Source of the DNA: Branchiostoma floridae
Taxonomy: Eukaryota > Chordata > Leptocardii > Amphioxiformes > Branchiostomatidae
Direction: 5' to 3'
Assembly: GCF_000003815.2 (NCBI RefSeq)
Contig: NC_049994.1
Location: 3,029,464 to 3,093,463 of the forward strand
Length of the DNA: 64,000 nucleotides
In this document: positions 22,436-32,633 of the stretch, piece by piece
Numbering within the stretch: the stretch's first letter is position 1
How the letters are laid out: each line of letters starts with the position of its first letter
The notes under the pieces: generated by a model
Databases searched by the model: none
What the model saw: the letters and a program-made list of their open reading frames with translations, nothing else
Told to the model about the DNA's origin: nothing
Made by a program: the position numbers and the translations under genes

Positions 22436-23590
22436 CGACCCGGAAAATGTAAATTCCTCGACTAGCCTATGGACATAGAGAGAAGGTGGCACAATTTGTT
22501 TCCCCTCCTATCAATTTGTTGGCCGAATGAAGCATGAAATTGCTTTTTATTATCTCCGTAAACATCTTATATTGGACACTCCGGCTTAATTGTATGCCCA
22601 TCTTACAATCAATATATTTTACGGTTCAACAACTACGGTTTTGGACACATTTATTTTGAACTTATTTTCCAAATCTTTAAAAAAATTATCATTATAATGT
22701 TGAAGTTTGAATTTATGCTATTGAAATTTACCAAGTTTTGCATAACTTTTTAAAAACCTAGTTTTGTTTGCCCTCGGTTTGTGTGCATTTGTGACGTTGA
22801 GTGCAAAATTTCACTATCAGCAATTGTCAAAAAAAACTAACCGGAAGTTTCGTTGAAAGAAATAAAAGCTTATCCCAAAGGTCAGATCAGGAAGTGGCAG
22901 GTCAGAGTTGATGGAGGCACCCATAAATCAAACATGACAGAGATTCCATGGATCCATTCAGGATACTACTTAATATACATGTACAGTATGTGTTGATTTC
23001 GTCTGTCTATATCTTATTACAGCATGACAAATACTTTAATGCTTGTAAATTGGATAGTATCTCACGTATCGTGTCCCTGACCAATCTAGGCAATCAAAAA
23101 AACATCAATACATCGTTACGTAGTTTACTGCACCAAGTTGTTACATCGATTAGCGATAGAGAAACCCTATCCTAAAATCATTACATCAATAAATCATAAT
23201 TAACCAGCTAATATTTGGAACAACTTTGACTTCTGAGTTGGGAAAATATGTAGGGCATGAGTGGGGTAGACGGGCACCCTAAAACACTGATTAAAATTTG
23301 AAAAAAAATAAAACAATGACTTATTCAAAATCTAATAAAAGTTCAAAATCCACACCTAGGCCTCACTTTATATAAGCACAGTCTTTCACGTATTTCCATA
23401 TCCGTGTAAAGATCACATATGGAACTAGAGTTCGGCGACCTCATACCGCCATGAATATTTAGAGCTTTTGTTAATTTCATGCAAATGACTTAACATTAAC
23501 ATGATTTATGCATGGTGTTGTTCATCATTGAATAACGTACAGTACACATGTCACAATTAAAATTCCGAATTCAGATCATTAATCATTAAT
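22436..23590. other. No gene seen
   Basis: A+T-rich DNA; a 75-codon frame at 22948-23175 has no recognisable feature. Confidence 0.5.
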
Positions 23591-23594
23591 TTGT

Positions 23595-24365
23595 TTTGCA
23601 ATTTCTGCATAAATTATGCAAATAAGTTCCTCATTTGCATATTTGATATGTGCATATATGTGCATATATTCCACCGACAATAAGTATTAAGAAGTGTTAC
23701 ATTTATCAAAGTCCAGTTATTGCAAACAATGGAATTATACGATTTCCTCATTAATTATGCAAATTAAGTCCTCATTTGCATAAAATGCATATCATTATGA
23801 ACATATTTGCCCAAGCTACCTGCATACCTAAAATGCAGGCAATCCATCGTTCCTTTCTGCAGTTATCCTCTTTGGAGTGTCTTGACAAAAACGCACCTGC
23901 AGATCCACAATTAAATGTTAGGGGGTTGAAACTTGCTCCACTTTGTCATGATGCTTAAAGCTATCTGCCACATCTATCTGTCACGACCATATCACGTCCG
24001 GGACAAGAGATAAATTGAAAAAAAAATGCTATGATACAATATTCTCATTAATTATGCAAATGTACTTCTATTTTGCATAATTAGTATTTTATCTTGTACA
24101 GCATTGTCTAAGGTACCTACATACCAAAAATCATGACAATCCGTTGTTCCCTTCTTGAGTTATCCTCGTCAGAAGTTTTTGACATAAATGCCCCTGCTAT
24201 CCCAAAACTAGACGATAGGGAGACCAAACTTATGCCATTTCTTCCTGAGCACAAGAGCTATCTAACTCTCAAAAATCGTGACCATGGCATGTTCAGACAC
24301 CGAGATAGCAAAACCGAAAGTTGCGCTGCAGTACCAAGGGGAGCCGCTAGGTGGCCCAAAATCTA
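23595..24365. repeat. Two diverged direct units rich in TTATGCAAAT
   Basis: CTCATTAATTATGCAAAT begins near 23748 and 24046. Each is followed by GCATA, a C-rich GTACCTAC/GCTACCTG CATACC.AAAAT phrase, CAATCC(A/G)T(C/T)GTTCC, a (C/G)(A/T)GTTATCCTC phrase and a TTGACA.AAA.GC.CCTGC phrase. Spacing is ~300 bp. A further relative of the TTGAGTTAT part lies at 24430 and 55400. The octamer-like ATGCAAAT occurs repeatedly (23479, 23617, 23757, 24052). Confidence 0.65.
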
Positions 24366-24518
24366 ATCATTTTCAGCTTTCACCCCACCCCACCAACACA
24401 CCTACCTAGTATGAAACCAATTCACCCAGCCGTTCTTGAGTTATCATGTTTACACACACACAGACACACAAATACAACGTAAAATATAACCTCCATGACA
24501 TTTCATGGAGGTAATTAT
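24366..24518. mobile_element. Terminal part of repeat with ACACAGACACAC tract and 8-bp-arm hairpin
   Basis: GTTCTTGAGTTATCATGTTT, an ACACACACACAGACACAC tract, then ACCTCCATGACATTTCATGG AGGT, a near-perfect hairpin at about 24489-24512. The element at 47035-47095 ends in the same way (GACACAC tract, ACCTCCATttttATGGAGGT), so this is a shared family end. Confidence 0.6.
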
Positions 24519-24529
24519 TTCAGTAACGT

Positions 24530-24680
24530 GACTGTGTAATCCTGCTGTTAGTGGCCGTGCCTCTGGAGCAAGAGGATTTGAGTTCGAATCCCGGCTGTGT
24601 CGCTCAACCACCAAGCACACTACCAAAAGTGGTTGCAGTTTAGACGGGATGTTCAGCAGAGGCCAACTCTTCATTGTCAG
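24530..24680 (+). mobile_element. SINE head (GCCTCTGGAGCAAGAGG type)
   Basis: TGTTAGTGGCCGTGCCTCTG then GAGTTCGAATCCCGG at 24571-24585, a well-preserved tRNA B box. It belongs to the same group as 18.6 and 30.2 kb. It is not a functional tRNA gene: no acceptor-stem pairing is visible around it. Confidence 0.65.
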
Positions 24681-25202
24681 AAAAAAATTCCCAAACAATT
24701 TACCTGTATACTGTCATTTTGCTGCTGTTTAATGGATACTGTATACTTAATATGTTTAGTCTCTCTTCTCTTTCACGAACAGTAGGAGCTTTTCAGTGCA
24801 AAACTAGTTCAAGACCCCTTTTCTGCTTTTAAGTGCGTTATTGACAAAACTTAACAACATTTAGCTTCCATTTCATGTTGTGCAGTGGATATCTCTTCAG
24901 AACCATTATCCATACTACACTCTAAACTTTCTCTTAATCTTCTTGCCTTAAGTACCTTTTGAAGTACCTCTACTTTTGACTGACGCCAAGCCTAATGTAC
25001 TTCGACGCTACACACAAAAAGCATATGCGGCCATAGAAAAGACGTCAGACGCCTGTCTTTCTATCTTAAACTCAATACAGGATGAAGATGTCTGTTGGAG
25101 ATATCTAATGGCCACAAGTACGTTCTTGAAAGTGATGAAAATGGCGTCAAATGGCCTAGTGGCCAGGGGAGTACAAAGGTCACATCAAAGCGTTACATCA
25201 TA
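24681..25202. other. No gene seen
   Basis: Contains a 78-codon plus-strand frame (24976-25212) rich in ordinary residues but without a recognisable motif; it runs into the SINE at 25203. Confidence 0.4.
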
Positions 25203-25373
25203 TACCTATTAGGCGTTGAGTAGCCAAGTGGGTTGACTGAATAACACGAGCTAGACAGATCATGAGATCGATTCACATTAGTTGCTGTACGTTTTATTCT
25301 TAGGAGAGGCACTTTACATGGTTTATTATACTCCAGTCAGGTTTGCAAACAGGTACCTGACTTGGGTTGTAAT
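25203..25373 (+). mobile_element. Degraded tRNA-derived SINE
   Basis: TGAGTAGCCAAGTGGGTTGA and GAGATCGATTCAC are head remnants, followed by GAGAGGCACTTTACATGG and AACAGGTACCTGACTTGGGT. The same order of phrases occurs on the minus strand at 22.3 kb. Confidence 0.6.
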
Positions 25374-25968
25374 GGGGCCTTCACACGGAAGTCGAATTAG
25401 CAGGAATCAAGCCGAACCAGTCGGAATGAAGTATTTGCAAAATTCGTAACACATTCGGGGCCATTCCGAGCGGGAATTCCTAATGGACTTGATATCCCCT
25501 TCACACGAGAAGGAATGAGCCAGAATGCCGTCAGAATGAAAATTCTTTTCTATTCCTGGGAATTCGCAGTGTATTCGAGAAATTCTTACTGCATTCGAGA
25601 TGTTCTTTTGGCCACATTCGGGCAGGATTCGAAGTGGCTTGCCGTTTCGCTTCTCCATCGAATGAGATAAGAACGTTTCGAATAGTGTTGGAATGCCACA
25701 AAATGCGGTCAGACTGCAGTTAGAATAGTTAGAATCCACTTAGAATCCACTTGGAATGCCATTCGATATTTCGACACTTCGATATACACCTCGACAGTTT
25801 TTGGCATGTCAAAAACTTTCGAGCCAGCCAAAAGAACGGGGACGAATATCTGGAACGCAGTACGAATGTTTAGAATACAGTACTAATTGCGAGGAATTGC
25901 CACGAATGGAAAAAAAAAATTCATTCGAACGGCATTCCGGCTCATTCGTGCTCTCGTGTGAAGGGGGC
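25374..25968. mobile_element. MITE with long terminal inverted repeats rich in GAATG/CATTC
   Basis: The left end CCCCTTCACACGAGAAGGAA at 25496 is mirrored by the right end TCTCGTGTGAAGGGGGC at 25952-25968. The arms continue inward as GAATGAGCCAGAATGCCGTC and GACGGCATTCCGGCTCATTC-like sequence for roughly 100 bp with growing divergence. A second, more decayed left end (GGGGCCTTCACACGGAAGTC, 25374-25393) abuts it, which suggests a partial tandem or nested copy. Frames of 72-118 codons inside it are by-products of the arms. No transposase is present. Confidence 0.8.
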
Positions 25969-26987
25969 TTAAATAGCAGTGGAATGAGAGGGATGGACTC
26001 CGACTTCCAACACCTTGCTATGGACACAGTATATAAAGCAACCCACTGTCTCTATCCCCTAAAATTGCTATGGAACTACATTAACCATAAAGTTTACTTA
26101 TCTTATTTTTGATGGAATAGCATCCTTTTTGATAATCGATCATTAATCGGATGTTCATCATTTGAAGCCGTGTAATTATTACTATTGGTGGGTACCTGTA
26201 CAGAAAATCCAGGAACGGGTCCGGTCTATGTCAAAAGGATCAGATCCTAGTCATTACATTACATCTAGATGCCTGTTTAAACTTGTGAATTTGGTGTCAC
26301 TGAAACAAAAGGTCAATTTCACTACTTCACTAATTTTTTTAATTGGTGGAGTATCAGACTCCCACAAATGTTATGAAATCTCATAAAAAATCTTAACTGC
26401 CTCTGTACGTTTGACTGTAGAAACTTGCTAGAAATGACTATAAACGCTACCCAATTTCGCTCTTGTTATTGTCTTGTACCAATAAACATCGCAACATATA
26501 ACATGTGACTAATCAGTCCCAAATCTACAATTGATTCTTCCCGTTATTGTTTTGGACCGATTCGAGAAGATGAGTTAGTTTTGTAACGGTCCCTTCCCCT
26601 AATCACTACAATACGCTCCGGGCAATTCAATTGGGTACAATAACAAGTCCACGTACACCGCATAAAATTTATGGCGCGTCACTTGCTAGCACCATTATCA
26701 TAGATTGTTATCATTAATAAGGCGTTGCTAACTTTATGGATTATGATCTTCATACATGTGATTGACGAACTAACGCGCTAATGGACCTTGGTGTCGTTTT
26801 GATATTGTTTGAAGGTAAATCAGAATTAAAAAGTGCTTTGTGTAAGTGAGTGTTATAGTTATGTTTACCGTAGCTTAGATCCTGAAGGTGTCATTGTAAT
26901 GTAAGCTTATGAGTTTGCGCTGGAAGGTAATTGGTTATGATTTGAGATTGGCTAATTTCTGTATAATGGTAATGACACTTATTCACG
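25969..26987. other. No gene seen
   Basis: A+T-rich DNA with no supported feature. Confidence 0.5.
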
Positions 26988-27236
26988 TAAGGTTGTATCT
27001 CACAGCTCTTGAGGCACCGGTGCGGCACTGCGGGGTTCGTTCACTGCGGCATTGTTCAGTTATTTTCGCCAATGTTTATTATCGAGATATTGCGTCATAC
27101 GTAAAAGTATGACTTAAAAGACAAAATGCACAAAACGTAGGAAATTTCGTTCTTAATCTCTGAAACTCGCTCAGTAATCTTTGGAACCCCGCAGTGCCGC
27201 ATTGGTGCCCCAGATGCAGTGCAGATGCATAGGCCT
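26988..27236. mobile_element. MITE family 'GGCAC-TGCGGCACTGC', copy 1 (~249 bp)
   Basis: The left arm TTGAGGCACCGGTGCGGCAC (27010-27029), continuing TGCGGGGTTC, is mirrored by GAACCCCGCAGTGCCGC then ATTGGTGCCCCAGATGCAG. The interior has ATACGTAAAAGTATGA and GACAAAATGCACAAAAC. The copy at 40083-40335 has the same arms and interior (ATACGTAAAAGTATGA, CACAAAACTTA). No open frame of note. Confidence 0.8.
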
Positions 27237-27469
27237 TATACCATATGTTTTTGTAATACCATTGAGCATAGCATCTCAAAAATATATAGATACACTATTT
27301 TCATTAGACTATATTTATTCGGCTGTATCAAAAGAAATACAGCCAGAACTATGCAACTAGCCCTTTTCTAACGGCTAAGCCTGGTAACTGTACAATACAC
27401 AGTGAACAATAAAATGTCACAGAAAGAGAAGGGGCCAGCATTTTCGTCATGCAATATACGTGGCTGAAA

Positions 27470-27750
27470 TGCCGTGTTTTTAAATGGTGGGATAACATTT
27501 CATGTTTTACAAGCACGGGGAACGTTAGTAACTCAATATTAGTGGCGCAATAGAAGTGGATGAAATGGCATGTTTTGAAATGAAATGAGATGTTTTGAGA
27601 TAACATGACAAGTCATACGGGCAGGGGGAACGTTAGTAACGTATACGTTTTGCAATATAAGCTGCTGAAGTGGCTTGTTTTGAAATGATTGGATAACATG
27701 ACATGTTATATAAGCATGGGGAATTTCAGTCACACTTATAATCGCACTGC
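27470..27750. repeat. Degenerate tandem repeat, ~95-108 bp x 3
   Basis: GGGGAACGTTAGTAAC lies near 27517 and 27625, and GGGGAATTTCAGTCAC near 27718. Each is preceded by ATAACATGACA.GT-like and TGTTTTGAAATG-like phrases. Confidence 0.75.
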
Positions 27751-28157
27751 TGAAGTACCCTTATTGACATACTTATTGTATCATAGTATCCACATTCTTG
27801 AGTTGACAAGAGTCACGTAGTCGATAGGGTTTATAATGGGACAAGTCGGATTGCGGAGAGGGGATATGTTATAGTCAAAATTATTTGAATTTAAAAAGAA
27901 AGTAGTTCTAACGATGTCTAGAAAGGTGACATTTTCAATCAAAATTACATAGAATATAAAAACATGGTCTACAAAAACAAACTTTTTTGGTTAAAATCCA
28001 TTCATATATATATCTATATCTGGTGACCAGTCCCTGTCCTGCCACTTGCTAGATAGAAAATCTAATTGCAAACCAGGGTCACAGTCGTCTACTATAGGTC
28101 ACTGACCTCATTTGTGTGGAGAAGAAGAAAAAAATAACGGATGAAAAACAACATGTT
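27751..28157. other. No gene seen
   Basis: A+T-rich DNA with a short (AT)n tract near 28004-28016. Confidence 0.45.
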
Positions 28158-29033
28158 TCACTTTTTTGAAGGGAAAAGTATTAATGGTAAGCGTTTATAA
28201 TTAATGATAATCAGATGATAAACTAAAAGAAACTGAAAAAAGATGCTATATAACACGAAAAATCTCATCTAATCAAAAGTCTATCGACTCTAAGGTTAAC
28301 GCTAGTTCACCTTTATTCGCGGGTTAACCTTCTATCCGATTTATTTAACAGCAGGGTATTTTGGGATATCAAGTAAGCTGACGTTGGTCTCAAACTGCAT
28401 TAATTTTTTTTTTAAATGCCATTTGAAACCACCGTCCATCTACGTGATATCCTGTTTTTATGTACAACGGATATAGGTTACCCTGCGAATAAAGGTGAAC
28501 TAGCGTTACACTGTGAGCCACACATGTGCAGTGCTAAAGTTGGTATCTTTATAGTGGGCTACTGTAATGTTTATGAGACGTCCGCCCAAATGGAGCCTTG
28601 TGTAACTTGTTTTTGATTAGTTGCCAAGTTACAGATAACAGTTCTCTGTTCCTGTCAAAACATACAAAGTATTCTGTCAGGCACAGTCACGTAGTCCATG
28701 TAAGCCACTTCTTTGAAGGGAAACGCATTAATGGTAAGTGTAAATAATCAATAATAATCAGATGATAAAAATAAAAAAATGATGATAGGTAATACAACAA
28801 AATTTCAAAGTCTATCGACCTAAAGATTACACTGTGAATAACACACGCACAGTGCTATCGTTAGTATCTTTTTTGTGGGCCACTGTAATGTTAATGAGAC
28901 GTCCCCTTAGATGGATCCTTCTGTAACTTGTTTTTGATTAGGTGCCAAGTAACTGATAACAGTTCTCTGTTCCTGTCAAAACATCCACATTATTCTGTCA
29001 GGCACAGTCACGTAGTCCATGTACGCCACAGAG
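28158..29033. repeat. Segmental tandem duplication, copy 1 carrying an insertion
   Basis: CTTTTTTGAAGGGAAAAGTA (28161) and CTTCTTTGAAGGGAAACGCA (28709) open two copies that then share AATCAGATGATAAA, GTCTATCGAC, ACACTGTGA, GTGGGC(T/C)ACTGTAATGTT, TGTAACTTGTTTTTGATTAG and GTCAGGCACAGTCACGTAGT. Copy 1 is longer by about 210 bp because of the element at 28299-28506. Confidence 0.9.
28299..28506. mobile_element. TA-flanked MITE, 208 bp, with empty site in the neighbouring duplicate
   Basis: The termini carry a 22-bp perfect inverted repeat starting ACGCTAGTTCACCTTTATTC, followed by diverging GGGT(T)AACC and ATCCG. TA lies on both sides (28297-28298 and 28507-28508). The second copy of the duplication (28707-29033) reads through without the element at AAAGATTACACTG, which directly shows the pre-insertion state. 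TA duplication fits Tc1/mariner-type transposition; TTA (Harbinger-type) cannot be excluded by one site. Confidence 0.9.
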
Positions 29034-29760
29034 GACTGAACAAAAACATTCTTAGGGGGAAGATTGTGTGTTGAAACAAAAATACTATTGTCAGTCAGTC
29101 TACACAGACTATGACTCCACACAAAGAAAGGGAATAGACAACAAAAATAGCTAGCAACAATTACACTTTTCACGTAATGCATCACAATAATACCACTTTT
29201 AATTGTTTATTTTAAAACCAAATAATTACTTATAAATGAATGATTGCAAAGTTAAATTTTTCTATATTAGGTGGGATGCAAAGTCTAAAGTACATTTGAT
29301 TAAATGGTATGATACGGATTCAAGGATGTATGAACATCTTCAAAGTAAATCGACCTGTTACCAACAAAACCGAACTTTTACGATATATCCACCTGTAAAG
29401 AAAAAAGTGGTACGAAAAATTGCACAAACACGCACGCACAAAAAATGATGTATTCACCCATAACCACTGATGTTATATCATTTTGTTTCCACCACATCGG
29501 TCAAGCTGCCTTCAAATATACAGTCAGCGTTTTTAAAGCTAACTCGGGGCAGCATGTCAGTAATAAAGCTCAATAAGATTGAAAGTGAATCCTGTGTATG
29601 TAGCACGCATCGTTGGCGATACGGTGGCCGGATATTGCACTTCTTAGGCGGTGTACATCAGTCATATAGCTGTCACGGTGATGTTATATGTGATCATATA
29701 TTTCGGTAAAGGATGTCTACATTGGCAATATGGGAATGGCAGGCTGAGCACCGGGAGCGC
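29034..29760. other. No gene seen
   Basis: Short frames only (69-79 codons), no recognisable domain. Confidence 0.45.
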
Positions 29761-29766
29761 TCCTTA

Positions 29767-29895
29767 TACCCCCCTCACATTAGGCGCGATTCGATCGGAC
29801 GACGAGTCTTCGTCGGCATCAGGGTCATGCCTCCTCGTAATTTAGAGCTCGCAGACTCGTCGTCCGATCGAATCGCGCCTAATGTGAGAGGGGTA
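29767..29895. mobile_element. Near-perfect hairpin (fold-back element), 43-bp arms
   Basis: The left arm 29767-29809 and right arm 29853-29895 are reverse complements with one mismatch; the loop is 43 nt. The arms start ATACCCC and contain TCACATTAGGCGCGATTCGA and TCGGACGACGAGTCT. They are much more G+C-rich than the surroundings. TTA lies at 29764-29766 and again at 29896-29898, consistent with a 3-bp target duplication. Confidence 0.85.
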
Positions 29896-30157
29896 TTACC
29901 CCACTTCAATAGCCTCACGGTTGAGCTTTTGGTTCTAAGTGTGCGGCCACATATGTCGTGAGATCGGCGTACGACCGCTTACTTATGGCATTTCGGAGGA
30001 CAAAAATGTACGTCTTCTGCAAATTGCAACTGTTGTGATATACCAAATGTTATAGATTGGATCGATGTCGGTGGTTGGTTCTGTCAAGGTCTGCTGGAAA
30101 ATCCTATGGTATCAAAATCGTACAACGATCGCACGACCTATCTGACCGCGCCCTAAA

Positions 30158-30486
30158 GGATGTCCCTGTAGCTCAATTGGTAGCGTGCGTAGCCCAGTGG
30201 TTAGCAGTCATGCCTCTGGAACTAGAAGCTGTAAGTTTGATTCGAACGGTTGTGTCACTCACCCGACATGCACGTTACCGGAAAGGGTTACAATTCCTAG
30301 GACGGGATTGAAGCCGTGGTCTGCAGTTCATTGTGCTTTTCGAAAAGAACTGGGGGGATTTCCCTGATACAATGAACCTGAAAATACTGTACATAGTGTC
30401 TGTACTCTCTGTCACGACCAGTAGAAACCCAGTTCTTCAGTGAGCTAAAACTGGATTGTGATCAATGGCCTTTCCTTTTTTTCCCT
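30158..30486 (+). mobile_element. Chimeric SINE: fragment of one tRNA head joined to another full SINE
   Basis: GGATGTCCCTGTAGCTCAAT TGGTAGC (30159-30185) is the head of the 52.7-kb family, cut off after the A box. It joins directly to GCGTAGCCCAGTGGTTAGCA, CCTCTGGAACTAGAAGC and TTGATTCGAACG, the head of the 18.6-kb family, followed by that family's body (TGGTCTGCAGTTCATT, AATACTGTACATAGTG, CTCTCTGTCACGACCAGTAG). Two tRNA-type promoters in tandem could arise by insertion or template switching. Confidence 0.7.
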
Positions 30487-32129
30487 CAATCTGTAGTAGC
30501 CTCACTTCTACGGTTCTCATTCTAAATTATTTTTGCAACTGGAACACCCTGGTTGGAGATGCAATCGCATTTTGGAAGGGATGTAAAATGAGGGTCCTGT
30601 GTTTCAGGACGTGCCTCGAGCACGTAAGAACAGTTTCATTACTTGCGTACCTACTGGCTTTACTACATGGTGATTAAAGATAGCCTACATAAATCACACT
30701 TCTAGCGGCCAACCCATTGGTCATGCCTATAGAAAATTTGATGGTCCAAGCCCCTTAGTCAAAATTTAGAACACCCTAATAACGTTGATCAATGCAGATG
30801 TTATTAAATGGGATAACTCTTTTCGACTGTCCATGGTGTTGGAAGCGTTGTCTCTGGTTTCCATAGTGCAGGACTAGTGAAAGATGGTCCCGAGCTCCTA
30901 TTGGATGGATTTTTAAAAGACAATGGTCCTCTCAACTTAAAGGTTTATGTCCACAAGGTCTCAGCAAAGAGTCCCAATAAGCTTCTGACAGAGACAGATG
31001 GTGTAGTACAGCTCTAATCTCTTCTTAGGCATTGCTTCTGTGTTCATTTATCATGGGTGTCCTTGAAGTGCGTTCATGCTTGAAACTGCTGTGTCAAAAA
31101 GGTCGATTCGGTCCCGTGTGACATGGAATAGATAAGGCTGTGAAGCAAAAGATTTTTTTGCACCGGACAAGTCTGAAATGTATTTCTTGTGCAGTAAATA
31201 GCAAAATGTAAATGGTAAAAGTGAAGTGGGAGAAAGATAAACATAATGAAATAAATACGACAAATCTGTATGGGGTCCAAACTGGTCCCATTTTTCTTTG
31301 CTCATAAAAAGCTTTCTGGTGGTCCTTATTGTGATAAACTGGTCTATACTTTTAATCAATCTAGGGAGAATATTTTCAAGTGTTCTTTAATGCCATAGCT
31401 TATGCATAGAATGAGGTGAACTCTCTTTGACCAATTAGATTAGAGAATAGCTGCGTATCTGTAAAATATTTGCATTATTATGCCTTTGTTTCTCCTAGGG
31501 ACTATGGGATCAGTCTACACTACTGGAAATTGCTATATCTTTGGTGCACTAGTTGTAATATATATCATTTGATCTTATGCTGTGAAAATTAGTATGGTCT
31601 CGAGGAAAACCAAATGGGTGCTGATTTTAGAAATAAGTTTTGTCTCTTTGCCCCATTGGCCTCGTCTTCGATCTATCATGGCCGACGCATGAGAAAGGTT
31701 TATACACATCATAGTAAGTCAGGCCACTGAGTGGGTCGTTAGCGATTCTTCCCTCGACCATTTTCTATCGTGAACGTGTTGCATGAGCGCCTAAATGCTC
31801 ATTTGCTACGTGCATAGAAAGGTTACCATAATAGGGAGAATACACAATCCCACCCTTTAACAGGAAGGGGGCTTACGTATGGAAGTATCTGATACTTGGG
31901 ATGTGGCGTTAACCCCTAAAAACTGAAACAGACAAAACTAAACATGATCTACAGATCATAAAGAAATAAGTCAAAATCATAAAATCAACCTGCTAGCAAA
32001 TAACGAATGAACGCAAATACAGAAAATCAAAGCAAGGGATGCAACAAACAGGCACCAAGTACATGGTATAATACTTAATAATAACTGAACATAATATAAT
32101 CAATTGTAAGAAGCAAGGGAACAAATAAA
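30487..32129. other. No gene seen
   Basis: Three overlapping minus-strand frames near 31051-31359 share DNA and show no domain. The left part of the minus-strand LINE 3' UTR may extend below 32130. Confidence 0.45.
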
Positions 32130-32555
32130 TCAGGAGCAGATAGTTGGCTTCTCTATGAGGTTGTTTTTCATGCTTTTCTTGAAAACGGAAAGGGACTGAC
32201 AATTTCTGTTGGAAAGACTTAGAGTGTTCCATATGGATGGGCCCCTAAACAATATAGTGAATTGTGTTAGGTTCGATTTTGTTTTAATAGGTCTAAGTCT
32301 GTTTTGCTGCCTCGTACTGTGATTGTGAATATCTGAGTTGTATTAGAATATGTCTTTATATAGGACTGGTAAAGAGGGACTTTTGTGAATAACTTTATGA
32401 ACGAAAATGGCTGACTGTAATTTGTTTATATCATATACTGTTAAGATTTTCAGATTGTGAAACAAAGCTGCTGAGTGTGCTATAAATGCGTTTGATGCAA
32501 TTCTAACAAAACGTTTTTGTAGCAGGTGCAGAGGTTTGATTGAGGGTACCATGTA
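32130..32555 (-). pseudogene. LINE reverse-transcriptase C-terminus, 5'-truncated, one in-frame stop
   Basis: On the minus strand the frame begins abruptly near 32555 and reads LHLLQKRFVRIASNA, then ALFHNLKILTVYDINKLQ and FVHKVIHKS. After one in-frame TAA it continues in the same frame with HNHSTRQQNRLRP, ILFRGPSIWNTL and FKKSMKNNL, ending in TGA at 32130-32132. This order (QKR-IR box, LKIL.V.D..KLQ, HN-TR, FRGP.IWN.L, FKK..K..L) is the known C-terminal signature of many non-LTR retrotransposons. It is a different lineage from the LINE at 1-689, which has a zinc-knuckle end. The abrupt 5' edge is typical of truncated reverse transcription. Confidence 0.85.
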
Positions 32556-32556
32556 C

Positions 32557-32602
32557 CATCAACTGCTCCGATAAAATACCATCAACTGCTCCGATAAAAT
32601 GC
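32557..32602. repeat. 23-bp direct repeat beside the LINE fragment
   Basis: ACCATCAACTGCTCCGATAA occurs twice in tandem, 23 bp apart, immediately at the truncated 5' edge of the minus-strand LINE. A local duplication made during insertion is possible. Confidence 0.75.
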
Positions 32603-32633
32603 ACCGGAAACGGTTGACGTGAGCTTCCTCTAT

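Noticed and set aside
24530-24680. Possible tRNA gene (good B box)
   Set aside because: Acceptor and anticodon stems do not pair and the downstream sequence matches a SINE family.
25756-26112. 118-codon plus-strand frame
   Set aside because: It runs through the right arm of the MITE at 25374-25968.
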